Source of the DNA: Apostichopus japonicus
Lineage: Eukaryota; Echinodermata; Holothuroidea; Aspidochirotida; Stichopodidae
DNA: 64,000 bases
Assembly: GCF_037975245.1 (NCBI RefSeq)
Contig: NC_092580.1
Span: 24,009,001-24,073,000, forward strand
Direction: 5' to 3'
Position numbers and translations under genes: made by a program
Notes under the pieces: model-generated
The model's database searches: none
The model's input: the letters and a program-made list of their open reading frames with translations, nothing else
What the model was told of the DNA's origin: nothing
Shown: positions 1 to 10,996 of the stretch, one piece after another
Position numbering within the stretch: the stretch's first letter is position 1
How the letters are laid out: every line of letters begins with the position of its first letter

Positions 1-1257
1 GAGGGAGATTTGGGGGGGGGGGAGGAGTGGAGGGATGGTAGGTGGATGGTGACAGATAAATTGAAACCTTCTTTGTTTCATTCTGAACCATTGGGAAATG
101 TTTAATCTCACAATGATCACTACGAATTGAAATAAACTGATCACCATAGGTTGATCAGATTGTAGAATTCCCTACCTCATGAAAATGATCTTCAGGTTCT
201 TTTTATCCCCTAGGGTGTTTGTCTCTTTCCTTCTATCACTACTTTCTCACCTTTCAACCTTAACTTTCTCGAAATAGTCTTGAAATACATTGCAATGTCA
301 TTCAGTTAATAGTGCAATCCTGTAGATTTATGCTCCTTTCCCATTGTGTGTGGTTAGTGTCTAGGTCATGCTCTTATATTCAGGATGCATACCTTGTCTG
401 GCAAGAATAGTGGTGGAAGCCCCCCCCCCTTCAAAAAAACCAAGAAAAACAACAACTCTGTTTTCGTCTTGTTTGTGATTTTTTTTTTTTTACGTCCCAG
501 ATGTTACGAGTACTGTAAAGTTTTTACCCTCCCAGTATCATTGTGCCAGTTCACAATACTGATAAGATAAAATTAAGTTTGCATAGAGTAAACAAAGGCC
601 ATTGTAAGCTCAGGGGGCGTTTAGTTTGATTTAGACCGATTGGCGTGATACATCAACCAACCTCTTGTCATATATGGCTGGTGTTGCTACAGCATAGCAC
701 TGTGTCTATCTATAAATATACTGCATAATGTGCAGTATACATCCCGTCGGAAAAAATTGTGCCGTCCTCGAAAGGCTGTGAAGAGAGAGCCTTCCAACTC
801 TGGATAGCAAAAAAAAAAAAAATTACTTGATTGTGTCTATTCCTCTGCACTTCAACGACGACGATCGGCGGTTTAATCATGATTGGATTGTATCTGGCTT
901 ACTTGCAAAGAAGCTGTGTAGAAAATCCATCCAAGTGCATATACATCTCCATGTGTATAGTGTGTGTTACAAGTGTGAAAGGACCATATATTTTTTATCA
1001 CATGTAGAACTGAATAAATGATACAGCACTTGAGTGTTACTGTAGTAGTTGTTTAGTACCAGACTGTAGGTGCGTGGAAGTGGATTTATACGAGCAGCCG
1101 TGTCTATATACTTAATAATATACATAGAAAACCGAATAACAAGGATGAGGGTAGTGTGTAAACTTGTCAACCGCTACTGTGTTTCGAAGGGAGGCTAGGC
1201 GCTTCATTATAGGTATAACTAGCTGGACATGCGTGGCTGGTCACGGCATCCTTTGGC
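1..1257. other. AT-rich DNA upstream of the candidate distal first exon
   Basis: I see no coding exon here. The stretch opens with an 11-base G run at 12-22 and has a 10-base C run at 420-429 followed by A- and T-rich patches. The last 100 bases before 1258 are richer in CpG than the rest and could be promoter or 5' UTR, but no clear TATA box sits at a useful distance. The short open frames here have no recognisable protein features. Confidence 0.4.
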
Positions 1258-1295
1258 ATGGCGTTTCGACGTCGATCGGCTACGTACTCTCCCGG
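1258..1295 (+). CDS. IQSEC: candidate distal first coding exon, short IQSEC isoform (MAFRRR...)
   Basis: An ATG with good context (G at -3, G at +4) opens a 38-nt stretch that reads MAFRRRSATYSP plus GG, followed at once by the strong donor GTGAGT at 1296. The stretch is CpG-dense, unlike the AT-rich DNA around it. The phase is 2, which fits the acceptors at 9019 and at 56526. From memory, a vertebrate IQSEC1 isoform begins MACRRRYFVEG and then enters the shared exons; the MA-x-RRR start, the similar length and the Gly at the junction match that pattern. The link to IQSEC across more than 50 kb is inference. The alternative is the first exon of an unrelated gene, or chance. No transcription start was identified; the 5' UTR would lie just upstream. 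Confidence 0.5.
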
Positions 1296-2278
1296 GTGAG
1301 TTAATACAAGCACTCCTGTAGTGTATTGGTATACAATACTGATCTTGTGTGCTCTGAGAGAAATTTGAGTGGTTTTTAAGTTAATTAATATTGTTGCTAC
1401 CACAACGGGAAGTAGAACCAATTGGTCTTTAGTGATTGTGACAGGCATCCTATTGAAGGGATTAAATTTTGTGACGTGATGGGGAATAATTTATGAATGT
1501 AATGGATATTGAGTAACTATATATAGGGTATGAAGAAGAAGAGGGCAAGGGTTGTAATGGGGGGGAGGGAGGAGGGGGGTTGTCATGTATGTGGGATGCA
1601 GAGGGATTGGTCTGAAAGTACTGGAAGAGGGGATTTTTTTTTATATAAATGTGCAAAATAATCTTGAAAGGAAGGGTTTGTGTAAATTAATTATGACCAC
1701 ATCTACAGGTTAGATCTTTAAAATGAAATATATTTAAGTTTTCTTCTAATAAAGATGTTGTAGTCATCCATCGTACTGAACATATTGAAGTATTTCTTTG
1801 GATTATTTGAGTAATTTGCAATTAGAGTGGAGCAGTATTAAATGATAAGTTATAATTGACTGTATGTGACTTTCTCTGGTGCTTTTCAACATTAGTAGGT
1901 GTAGGACTCTGGATGTGAGTGATCATGAAAAATAAAAGTGAGAAAGTAAAGGAGAGGCCATTAATGAATAGGGAAGGTCTGGGGGATGGGGCTTTAGGGG
2001 GGTTGTGTTGGGAGCAGGTGTCTTTGTAAGCCATTTAGACCAAGGCCAAGAAAGAATGATAAGGGAAATGAGGATTAGGAAGAAGCATGCAAGGATACAA
2101 GAGTGATTTTTATGTAGCTAAAGCCTGTGAGAGGTTAAACATTTCAGTTGTAAGGGAATCTAATAAAGCTAGCAGTTTCTTGTCAACCCCGATTCCAACT
2201 TTTCCTTGTGCTTTGTCATTTACCCATGTGATTGCACACAAAAACTGAATCAATAATGCTCTCAGCATACTTTCTCCA

Positions 2279-2340
2279 GATCCCTCCCCCTCCCTCTCCC
2301 TTCCTCTCCCTCCTCTACTCCCTCCCTTTCCCTACCCTTT
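2279..2340. repeat. pyrimidine tract (CT-rich)
   Basis: About 60 bases almost purely of C and T (CCCTCC and CCTCTCC-like units). It is low-complexity sequence with no feature suggesting a gene. Confidence 0.7.
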
Positions 2341-3162
2341 TGCATCTTTTTCCTTCATTGGCCTCTATCCATTCTCCTCTGCTCTCCTCTCCCATAAAGA
2401 CAAGATGAATTTAGAGATCAATTCCCAATTTTTTTTTTTTTTTTTTTCAGAACTGTACTTCATACTGTAGAATTTCATATGTAGATATTACATTAGTCCT
2501 AGGATTTAAATACCACAATCTATAATCAACATTTTATTCAATTTTACTATACCAGCAATTAAATTCTAGGTTAAGTTCCAATTGTGAGTACTTACTGTAA
2601 TACATGCAGTAGTCACAGTGCACTGATCTCTGCTCAATTTCACACAGAACAGTACTAAACTAGCCTGGCTATCTTTCAAGATATACTCGTTACACAGAGC
2701 ATCTACGTCATTAATCATTGCTCTTTATATTTTAATAACTTTGAAGTTCCATGGTTTTCCACAAGAAGAAGTAGGAACATCATAAATGTTGCCAATTTAC
2801 CAATGTCGCTACTTTTAGTGAATCAAATCAAAATCTGACGTGCTTCGATCACATGCAGCGATTAATTGAAAGTTGCATTTTGTGGAGAAGTCGTCATAAT
2901 CAGGCCAATTACCATAATCTTCCCTGCATGAAAGGAGATTTGAGAAATCTGAAAGTTTAATTTCCTTACTTCAGCCTGCACCAAGATCACACTAGGAAGT
3001 ACAGTCGATAAATAGCCGTACTTTTCCAAATAAGAAAAATAAAAAGAAGAAAAAAATATATATATATTGTGGGACACAATTTATTTCTTCAGAGCTATTT
3101 GATTAATAGCTCCCTAATCAGTTGCAGCCAATTGGCCTGTAATCACACCCCCTCTTGGTTAG

Positions 3163-3358
3163 TTCGGCCACCTATTGGAATAGAATGGGTATGTTATTGT
3201 CGTTAACTCCATGCAGTTGGTGTGAACTAGTACAAAGGTTGTGCCGATTTTATGATCATAGATGGTTAGCAGATATCCAGTTTTGTGACCTGTTCACTGT
3301 TATATATATACCATTGTACAGCTCGGCCACCTATTAGAATACAATTGGTGTGTTATAA
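3163..3358. repeat. direct repeat pair, 159 bp apart
   Basis: A stretch of about 36 bases beginning TCGGCCACCTATTGGAATA at 3164 recurs, diverged, at 3323 (TCGGCCACCTATTAGAATA), each time followed by a GGTRTGTTAT-like end. This suggests an old tandem duplication or two degenerate copies of one dispersed repeat. Confidence 0.6.
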
Positions 3359-4721
3359 CTTTCATGAGATATTATTTCTTGGAATTTCCATTGTTTACAG
3401 TTCCTAAGATCACAACTGACAGGTATTACATGACCTTAGGTGACAATCTGAATTCTTTCTACCCCTCCTATCACTGTAGTGTATGTTACATACATCAGGT
3501 CAGCTATATTTAAACCTGGACACACCTGTGCAGTAGTGAATTCTCCATTGAGTCCTTTCTGTCTTTGTAAACACATGACTGAATTCTACCAGGGAGTTGT
3601 TATACTCCCTGATTCTACATTGAGTCCATCCTGCTCAGTAAACAGGTAATCAGGGATGTTTTAAAAATGTGATGCAAACTTTTAACTCAAAAGGTCTTTT
3701 ACTCATCTCAAACCTTTTGAGAAGCCCCCAACAGTGAGTGTAATGGAGAGATTTTCAGTATACTATATAGACATTTCTCCACAGATATATTGTCAGTGTA
3801 TACTACTAGAAAACACTTAATTAATTGATGTGTGGGATGTACATAATGCTTGCTAGTTTCTAGATGGAGCAACGCGCCTAGGTTGACAAATATTCAAGTG
3901 ATTCGGGAAATTAATATATGAACTAGAAGTAGAGGAGTAAGTTTAGTTCATTTCGCTCTTAATAATTGTCTTCACTCACTCTACACTCAAATGTTCTACA
4001 TAGGCACTAGAATACTTATGTATATAATATCTACCCTATACAGAACTGATAACATACATATTAAACTTTGTAAACACAAAAATGTCAATTCATACCAGGC
4101 AATTATGCGAAAAACAAATTATAATACAGAAGGGGGTGAGGTCAGCTAAGAATATTAAAGTAGATGGATGAAATCATGTATAAAATTTGCCATACCTTGT
4201 TAATTATTATCTTAGTTCTTTTAATTGCATATATTACATTGTATACTTCTATGATGTCGACTAATTCACTTTAACTCACACCTGCTGTTTTCCTGACTAT
4301 TTAATTTAGAACAACCTGTTTGCTAGCAGGAAATAACTGCAATTGGAACAGTGTTTACATGACACTACTTGTTTGTTTGCTGTATGCTAACAATCCTAGA
4401 TGTAATAATACGAAGTGGTCTGAATTCTATGAATAATTCAACAATGCTGGTAGACGTACATGTATTTAAAAAAAAAAAAAATTGAAAATGGTGCAGCTAC
4501 GGCAGTGTATATACATGTATGCAGGCGGAAACGTGAATTATGCTACTACTATATAGCTTGATGTTGTATAAGATAGAAAAATAACAAAGTCCTTGCATAG
4601 ATGCATGTCGGTATAGTATGTGAAAATTACAAGTCTGTTAAGGTGAAACTGATCAAACTGGGAGCCGGGATAGATAGAAATAGAGAGCTTTCATGAATTG
4701 AATATATGTGTGTAGAGGGTT

Positions 4722-4806
4722 GGGGGAGGGTCGGGAAGAGGGGTGTGTAGAGGATTGGGGAGGGAGGGATGGAGGGAGGGGAGGGAGGGAGGAGAGGAGG
4801 GAGGAG
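4722..4806 (+). repeat. G-rich purine tract with quadruplex potential
   Basis: Many runs of three to five G separated by one to three bases (GGGAGGG-type) cover about 85 bases, with long open frames on both strands caused only by base composition. The G-rich strand meets the simple G3+N1-7 pattern for a G-quadruplex several times over. Confidence 0.6.
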
Positions 4807-5590
4807 AAGCATTGCCATGAAACCATATCATAGTTTCACCTTGGAATCTGTTTTCATCCTCTTGAAAGTTAGAATCTGGGTTTCCTATCTCTCAATAATT
4901 AATTCTTCTGTTTTAACCCACAAAATAAAACTAATAAAATCTAATAAAACTACATACAGTACAGTGAATTAGTACACTCACCATATGGACGATTTTACTC
5001 TTCATTGTAAAGCCTCATGTATGGATACATTAGTGTGTATTATGTCCTTATCCCGGTGTTCAACAGATCTCAACTACTTATCGAGAAAATGGTGTGCTAA
5101 TGCTTTGTACTTTAACCTGTTTGCTATATATATATCTGTTACAAATCAGATATTTTTGTGTACATAAGCACGAAGTGATACTCAGATTGCTTAATGGCAT
5201 TTATTGTATGATAAATAATTTTTGATGCCAGAGATGTATGTCTGTTGTAAGTAGTGTTCAACCAATAATTGGTTAGATAATTGGCATCGGACAATCGGTC
5301 GAACACTAGTGGTAAGTGTCGAACATTATCAGTAACTTAATGTTAAACCTACAGTTGAACATGTAATGGAATAAAACATAAATACAATATAGGTACTTTT
5401 CACATATTTTTTTGAATCCTAGAGGTTCAACAACCGCTCTACCTTCATTTCCATGATTGAGAAATACCTCTAAATTATTTATTACCGAAAATCAGTCATT
5501 ATGTTACCAGAATTATAAATATAGCTTTTTATTTAGATGAATCTAATCTAAATATAATACGATGGCCAGGGTCAGATTCAGTATCATTAA

Positions 5591-5798
5591 AAGGAGGGGT
5601 GTGGCCTTAATGTTGGTTGGTTAGTTAGTTTTTTAAAGGAGGGGTAATGACCTTCAGGTTGGCTATTATATAGATGGAGGGGTGTGGCCTGCGGGTTGCT
5701 TAGTAGGTTACCTTAATAAAGGACGGGTGTGGCCAGCGGGTTGGTTAGTTGCTTACTTTATAAAAGGAGGGTTGTGACCTTGAGGTTGGTTGGTTAGG
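5591..5798 (+). repeat. minisatellite, about 45-bp unit, five copies
   Basis: Five diverged units begin at 5591, 5636, 5674, 5719 and 5764, giving spacings of 45, 38, 45 and 45 bp. Each has AAGGAGGGGTGTGGCC-like sequence followed by GGTTGGTTAGTTA-like sequence. The one short unit has lost about 7 bp. No protein-coding meaning is apparent. Confidence 0.8.
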
Positions 5799-8189
5799 TC
5801 TAATATAAGGTCGACATGCAAGGTTGTGCTTATTACTATTTTTATTGTTTTTAGAAAAGGTGGGGGGGGGGTGGAGTGAAAGGATCTGTGCCTGATTGCA
5901 GGCTGTAGGAACAAAATAATAAGCTTAAAGTTTTGTAATTAATTTACAGCATGTTGGGTATGTTATGTACTTCTGATAAATCTATGATTACATTGTTACC
6001 ATCATAGCTCGTATGTCATCTTAAACCTCTTGATGTTTACATTCTTATCGATGCAAAATAAATCAATTAAAAATGATCGGTATTGTCAGATAAAACCTTA
6101 GAGAATTATCTCTTTCATCTGAGCTGGTAGTTGACACGTTGTGTTTATTCCTCTCTCTATCTGCTTGTTCGGCCCCCCATACACACGTAGATCCGTCACA
6201 GCTGTGCTCATCCAATAATGTGTTCGGAAAGCCGTTAAAAAACAGACTCACATGATAGTATACATCGTCCTCGTACTACTACTACTAGTACTACTAATTG
6301 TCTAGTCCGATACGAGATTCTGGTGCAGTTTGTCTGCATACACTGTGCACATTATACTGTCTGGCATTACATATGCGTTACTTAAATTATTCAAGACAGT
6401 GTTGCAGACAAGCAGACATGATGTATGATAATAACTTAATAGTCTGGTTGTCATATTCTAGTACTCTGTACTGCCACAGTTCTAAAGAAAGGTCTGTTTT
6501 AAAAAATCAGCAAATTTGATAATAATTGTATTGCTTACTGCTCAGTCTAATTTTCACAGTGTCATTTTTGTACAATATATAATTTAAACATCGCAGTAAT
6601 ATACATTACAGTTATTTAATTTAAGTCTGTGTAATGTAGAATATGATATACCAGCATATTCCAATTCAAAACAATAGAACAATCTCATTTGAGGTTATTT
6701 AATTGCATTATTAAGAAGCCAAAAAGAAATAAAATTGGTTGCCTAGTCATGCAGATTATAGATAAAGATTCGATATAAAAGAACTATAAAGTTTGTTTGC
6801 AGTCAGAAGGTTAAAGTAAATTTGCAGGATTTAAAAAAAAGTCAGTTTGTGGTGTCATAGAGATCTTAGAGAAATACTTTGCACTCTAGTAAAATTTGCT
6901 TTGAGCCGATATTTATCTTGGCTAATATTGACTTCAATTGAGAAAATATTTAAATTTGCTATTTATATTGTGGAAATGAAAAAAAGAAGAAGCAAAAAGA
7001 CGCAGCAAATAGCTTTATTTCAGACATCACCTTTTATGACCCTAAGTTGGGCCTCTCTCTCAAGTTTCACCTGAAATATATATTAAATTGTAGGTGTTAG
7101 TAACAGCAATGTTTGCAGCATTTTAATCTTCAGTGGCTGTTCTGTTTTGTGTTTTTATCTTGGGTTTTATCACCATTTTCTCATTTCTTTTCATTTTCAA
7201 CAACAGTTTTTTTTTTTTAATACTTATATACTACTAAAAGACTTCACCTGCTAATTGATTGATTAAGAAGAAACTATACCCCTTTAGTTTGAAATTATTT
7301 AAAAATAGTTCTTTTTCACAGGACAATAGTGACAAAGTTATTTTGACCTTTTCTCCAATAGTGGTCAATCTAACATGCCCAGAGTAATTTTGGAGTACTG
7401 CATTTTCGAGAACCTGATGTGAACAATGACTTGATGCATGAAGAAGATGCATGTTAATGGGCTGGGTGGGTGTAGGGGAGGGGGGGGGGCTGGGTGAGTC
7501 TGGAAGTGGGTGGGTGGGAAAAGTTATATCCAAGGAAAAGTTTCACTTATTGTTTAATACCTATCAGCCAATACAAGACAGACAACTCGTCTGCTCATTG
7601 TACAATTCTTGAATATATTTCTGTGGTTGGCCCATTCCAATTTCTTATGACCCAACTGTGTCACACTGTACTCCTAACTTAATTTGTTCTAGCAGATGGT
7701 ATGGAAGATTATGAGCACTTTATTAACTATTGCTGGAATGGAAATAGATGTAGAAAGAGAAGACCCTGTATTCACATCACAGTTGTGAATGTTAATCATT
7801 CTAGTAGATAGATACGCAGTTTGTGAACAGCTGTTTGTTTCTCATATAAGGTAAAAAAAAAACATGTATGTACTTAACAGAAATATGTGTTTTATGTCCT
7901 ACTAAATTTGTTTGTTCCCCAAATATACAATGCTGTGGTGTACGTGAATGCAACATAAGTTTACAGTAGATGCTTCCCTATCTCTATAAGTGCCTTCCAA
8001 TTGATTCAGTGTTACCAGAGGTAGTTAGAGATGCTTTTCATTCAAGACCCAGAATAGACACTGTAAACGCAATGTGTTTCCCAACACGACGAATAAGCAG
8101 GCTCTGGAATTTAGCGAAAGTAATAAGTCGAGGTCACGGCATGCTAGTGGAACACCTACGGCAATAATTATTTACACATAGCGAGCTCA

Positions 8190-8469
8190 ATCCACCTTGG
8201 AGGAGGATTGCAAGATCCGTTTTTGAAGCATGTATGTATTTTAGATCCTCCTGCAAGCAGGAACTCGCGAAGAAGCCTCATTGGCTTATCAAAGCCGCAA
8301 GCTGACGAAGTCAGTCTCTTACATTCATATTAAACGTCCATGATTATGAATTGTCAATTATCAGCAACTCTGTAACTGGACGACATACTGTACATTAATC
8401 TTGGAGTGACTCAAACTCGGGACCTTATGATTGAAAGGCACCGGCGTTAACCACTGAGCTAACACTCCT
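8190..8469 (-). mobile_element. tRNA-derived SINE, degenerate
   Basis: Read on the minus strand, 8469 to 8401 is tRNA-like: GGAGTG at the 5' end is exactly complementary to CACTCC at the 3' end; TAGCTCAGTGGTTAACGC matches the RNA polymerase III A box; CCTTTCAATCATAAGG forms an anticodon-like arm; and GAGTTTGAGTC is a weak B box. A non-tRNA body follows towards 8190, with a small AGGAGGAT/ATCCTCCT inverted repeat. The T arm is poor, so this is not a working tRNA gene. A second copy of the A-box segment lies just upstream (8476-8489). I could not name the SINE family, and the 3' boundary is approximate. Confidence 0.6.
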
Positions 8470-9018
8470 GTCCATGAGCTAACACTCCTAACCATGACCC
8501 CAGGTTAAAAATCGCAAGGCTTTCCCGAGCTCAACTCAGAGCGCAGAGGGTAGACTCGAGTAACAGTGAGTTCATAAGTCTATATGATACAACCAACAAA
8601 CCCAAATGAACGAGTATTGCTATTAAGAGTGCAATCACTTGCATTGTTTCTCCAGCAGCCTGCAATAAGCACACACTCCACCAATAATGTTCACAGTACC
8701 ATTTTGTCTGTCTATATTCTTAGTTTAGTTTAGAGTGCCTTGTTAAAGTGCAGGTTCATGTTAGGTGCATGAACTGGAGACTTTTGCGTTTCTCAAATCT
8801 CCATTCATGACTTGAGGAACTCTGTGTACACCCAGGAAATGACTGTTAAACTGTATTGTGTACTCGGACCTAGTTCCTGTTGGAAGACTTGAGAGGGTGT
8901 GAATTGGTTAACACCTGCGGTTATTCTAGAAAACACAAGGAAGTTCAAAACGAGACCAAAACACCCAGTGTGCTCTTTTTTCAATTTTCTCTTGTTTATT
9001 GTTATTGTCTTGATACAG

Positions 9019-9081
9019 GGACGCTGCTAAGAAGTTCTTTGGCGAGAAGCAGGTTCCAGCCACCAAGTGGTATGTCAACAT
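9019..9081 (+). CDS. candidate 63-nt cassette exon (DAAKKFFGEKQ...)
   Basis: A long pyrimidine-rich stretch (about 8975-9010) ends in TGATACAG, followed by 63 nt and then the consensus donor GTAAGT at 9082. The frame that continues from the phase-2 exon at 1295 is open and reads DAAKKFFGEKQVPATKWYVN, then AT. About three quarters of its third codon positions are G or C, unlike the AT-rich surroundings, which argues for real coding sequence. The exon enters and leaves in phase 2, so it can be included or skipped without shifting the frame, and it could join the IQSEC exon at 56526 (AT plus G gives Met). I do not recognise the peptide. It is lysine-rich and presumably a lineage-specific insert, or an exon of another gene. 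A second open frame over the same bases looks less protein-like. Confidence 0.55.
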
Positions 9082-10223
9082 GTAAGTACAAAGCTTCCAT
9101 AGTTTTGGTTTTGACTGCTTTCCATGCAAAACCTCACCGAGCATATTTTGTCGGTGAACAAATTCTGAATCTAGCATACATGTAATGAATGGAACAGAAC
9201 ATAGCACGGTGAACGAGACATTATCGCAGGACTTACTCACAAGTCTCCACAGTCCCTATACACTCTAGCTATGCTGTAACTATGGCAACTTGTCAATCTA
9301 CTTTTAGCTCACCTTTATTCTGTTTCGGTCAGCTATGCACTGTAAATCTCTTCTTTTAATCTTATCAGTAGCTATAAGGTTGGTCCTACTAGCTTAACCT
9401 TTCTATTCAAACAATTAGGCAATCGAGTTACAGATAGAAACCTTTGAAAAGAAGAATTGTAGTCACAGAAAAAAATCTCCATAATCGTATTTTTTCGTCA
9501 ATGTTGAAGATAGTTACAAAAGGACATTTCCTATGGAGACAAGGTTTGTAAGGAGAACTTAAATAATTAACTTGTTTGAGAAGAAACTCAAGCAGTTACA
9601 ACATTTTGTAACTTACCTGTCTTGACTATACCACAGCACTCTTGTTCTATTCTATGATATCTAACCTAATACCATGTGACCTTTAGCACCAAGTTACATT
9701 GCACTGGCAAATTTCCCCTGTAAGAGTTTGGTGACCTTTATTGTAGGGACAAAACAGACTAAACTCTATCTGGAATTTCTTCCATCAGCCCTTGTCACCG
9801 AAGTAAGGACGAATTTGATTTTAAGTTCATATACTGGATAACTCATTTGTGACTAAGATATTACTATGTAACCCTTGCTATAACTTTCATATGTGTATGC
9901 CTAAGTGTGTGCGTTTGTTGGTTTGTTTCAATTAAAATTTGTAGTTGCGGCGTGAGTGATGTACATCTCATGCGGTCTGTATTGTATTGAAACTGACATG
10001 GCTTCTGGTAAAATGAGGTATCTAGAGTACGAACGAGAGAGTTTTACCTCTATTGTAGTGTGGCCTCTACTGCTGCTATTGGGAGGAATGTGTACATGAT
10101 ATAGACCTGTGTGCTCTAAATTTTACAGACACATTGTAATACACCGTCTATATATACTTTAAGTAGAGTCCTGTGAACCTTTTCAGTTTTTTTATAGCGA
10201 CGACGACGTCATTCTTTAGTTTT

Positions 10224-10247
10224 CGGTCAAGGACGGTACCTTGACCG
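10224..10247. repeat. perfect 9-bp inverted repeat
   Basis: CGGTCAAGG and its exact complement CCTTGACCG are separated by the 6-base loop ACGGTA. No T run follows, so a terminator reading is not supported. Confidence 0.7.
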
Positions 10248-10971
10248 TATGCTTCTCTAAGTCCCTTTCTTGTTTCAGTTTTCCATGGATATACTTTAGC
10301 GTTAAAACAACATGAATGTAACTTATATCATCCTCCCATTGACGTATTGAATCCTGGCAGTGAAATATGGAATTAATTAATAGTGTGGCATGAATTGTAT
10401 GGCAAGTTACTATGCACAGAGCCTACAGATATATATTCAATGGAGATTGATTGAATTGTGCACACTTTGGTGTGTAGGTGTGACCAATGACCAGGGTTAA
10501 GTTGTAAAGTCATGTGAGAGAGCCTTGAACAAGACTGTAAACCTAAAAAAAAATCAATAGAAAAAGGGCTTTAAGAAAAATTTCTGCTACATGTGACAAA
10601 TTACAATTGTTTGCGCCATGCATTGTCCTAGTCCACTCTAAACCCATACAGAGGTACAAAGTACAGTAAGTAATCCCCCCAAAATATTTAATCTTGAGCA
10701 CCAGAAAAGAATACTTTAAAGGATGTATGTGGTGTTACAGAGGGATTTATTCGTGTTACAGAGGGATTCTTGGTCACTAGCTGAGATTACAGCCTTGCTG
10801 TTTTTCTAGTGTCCTTCATATGTTAACCTTCCTACTGTAATGCTATTTTTGTATTACTCCTGTACAAACATATCAGAAATAAATTTGAAAAAGAAAAATT
10901 TAAATAAAACATACACTTACAGAGATACTTGCATACTTCAACCACCCTCTCTTCCATTCTTTTCTCTTGCC

Positions 10972-10996
10972 AAAAAAAAAAAAAAAAAAAAAAAAA
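10972..10996 (+). repeat. poly(A) run of about 25 bases
   Basis: An uninterrupted A run. It could be the tail of a decayed retroposon, but I recognise no element body upstream. Confidence 0.7.

Larger units (their letters stand above)
1302..9018. other. intron or intergenic DNA between the two distal candidate exons
   Basis: I see no convincing coding exon. The stretch holds pyrimidine and purine tracts (2279-2340, 4722-4806), a direct repeat near 3.2 kb, a 45-bp minisatellite at 5591-5798, G runs at 5862-5871 and 7481-7489, and a tRNA-derived SINE on the minus strand at 8190-8469. The 66-codon open frame at 7970-8167, next to the SINE, has no recognised homology. Confidence 0.5.

Noticed and set aside
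7970-8167. 66-codon open frame ending just before the SINE
   Set aside because: It has a few protein-like stretches, but no motif of any reverse transcriptase or host family that I recognise, no splice context in phase, and open frames of this length are common here by chance.
8401-8469. Functional tRNA gene on the minus strand
   Set aside because: A box and acceptor pairing are present, but the T arm and anticodon loop are not well formed, and a SINE-like body follows.
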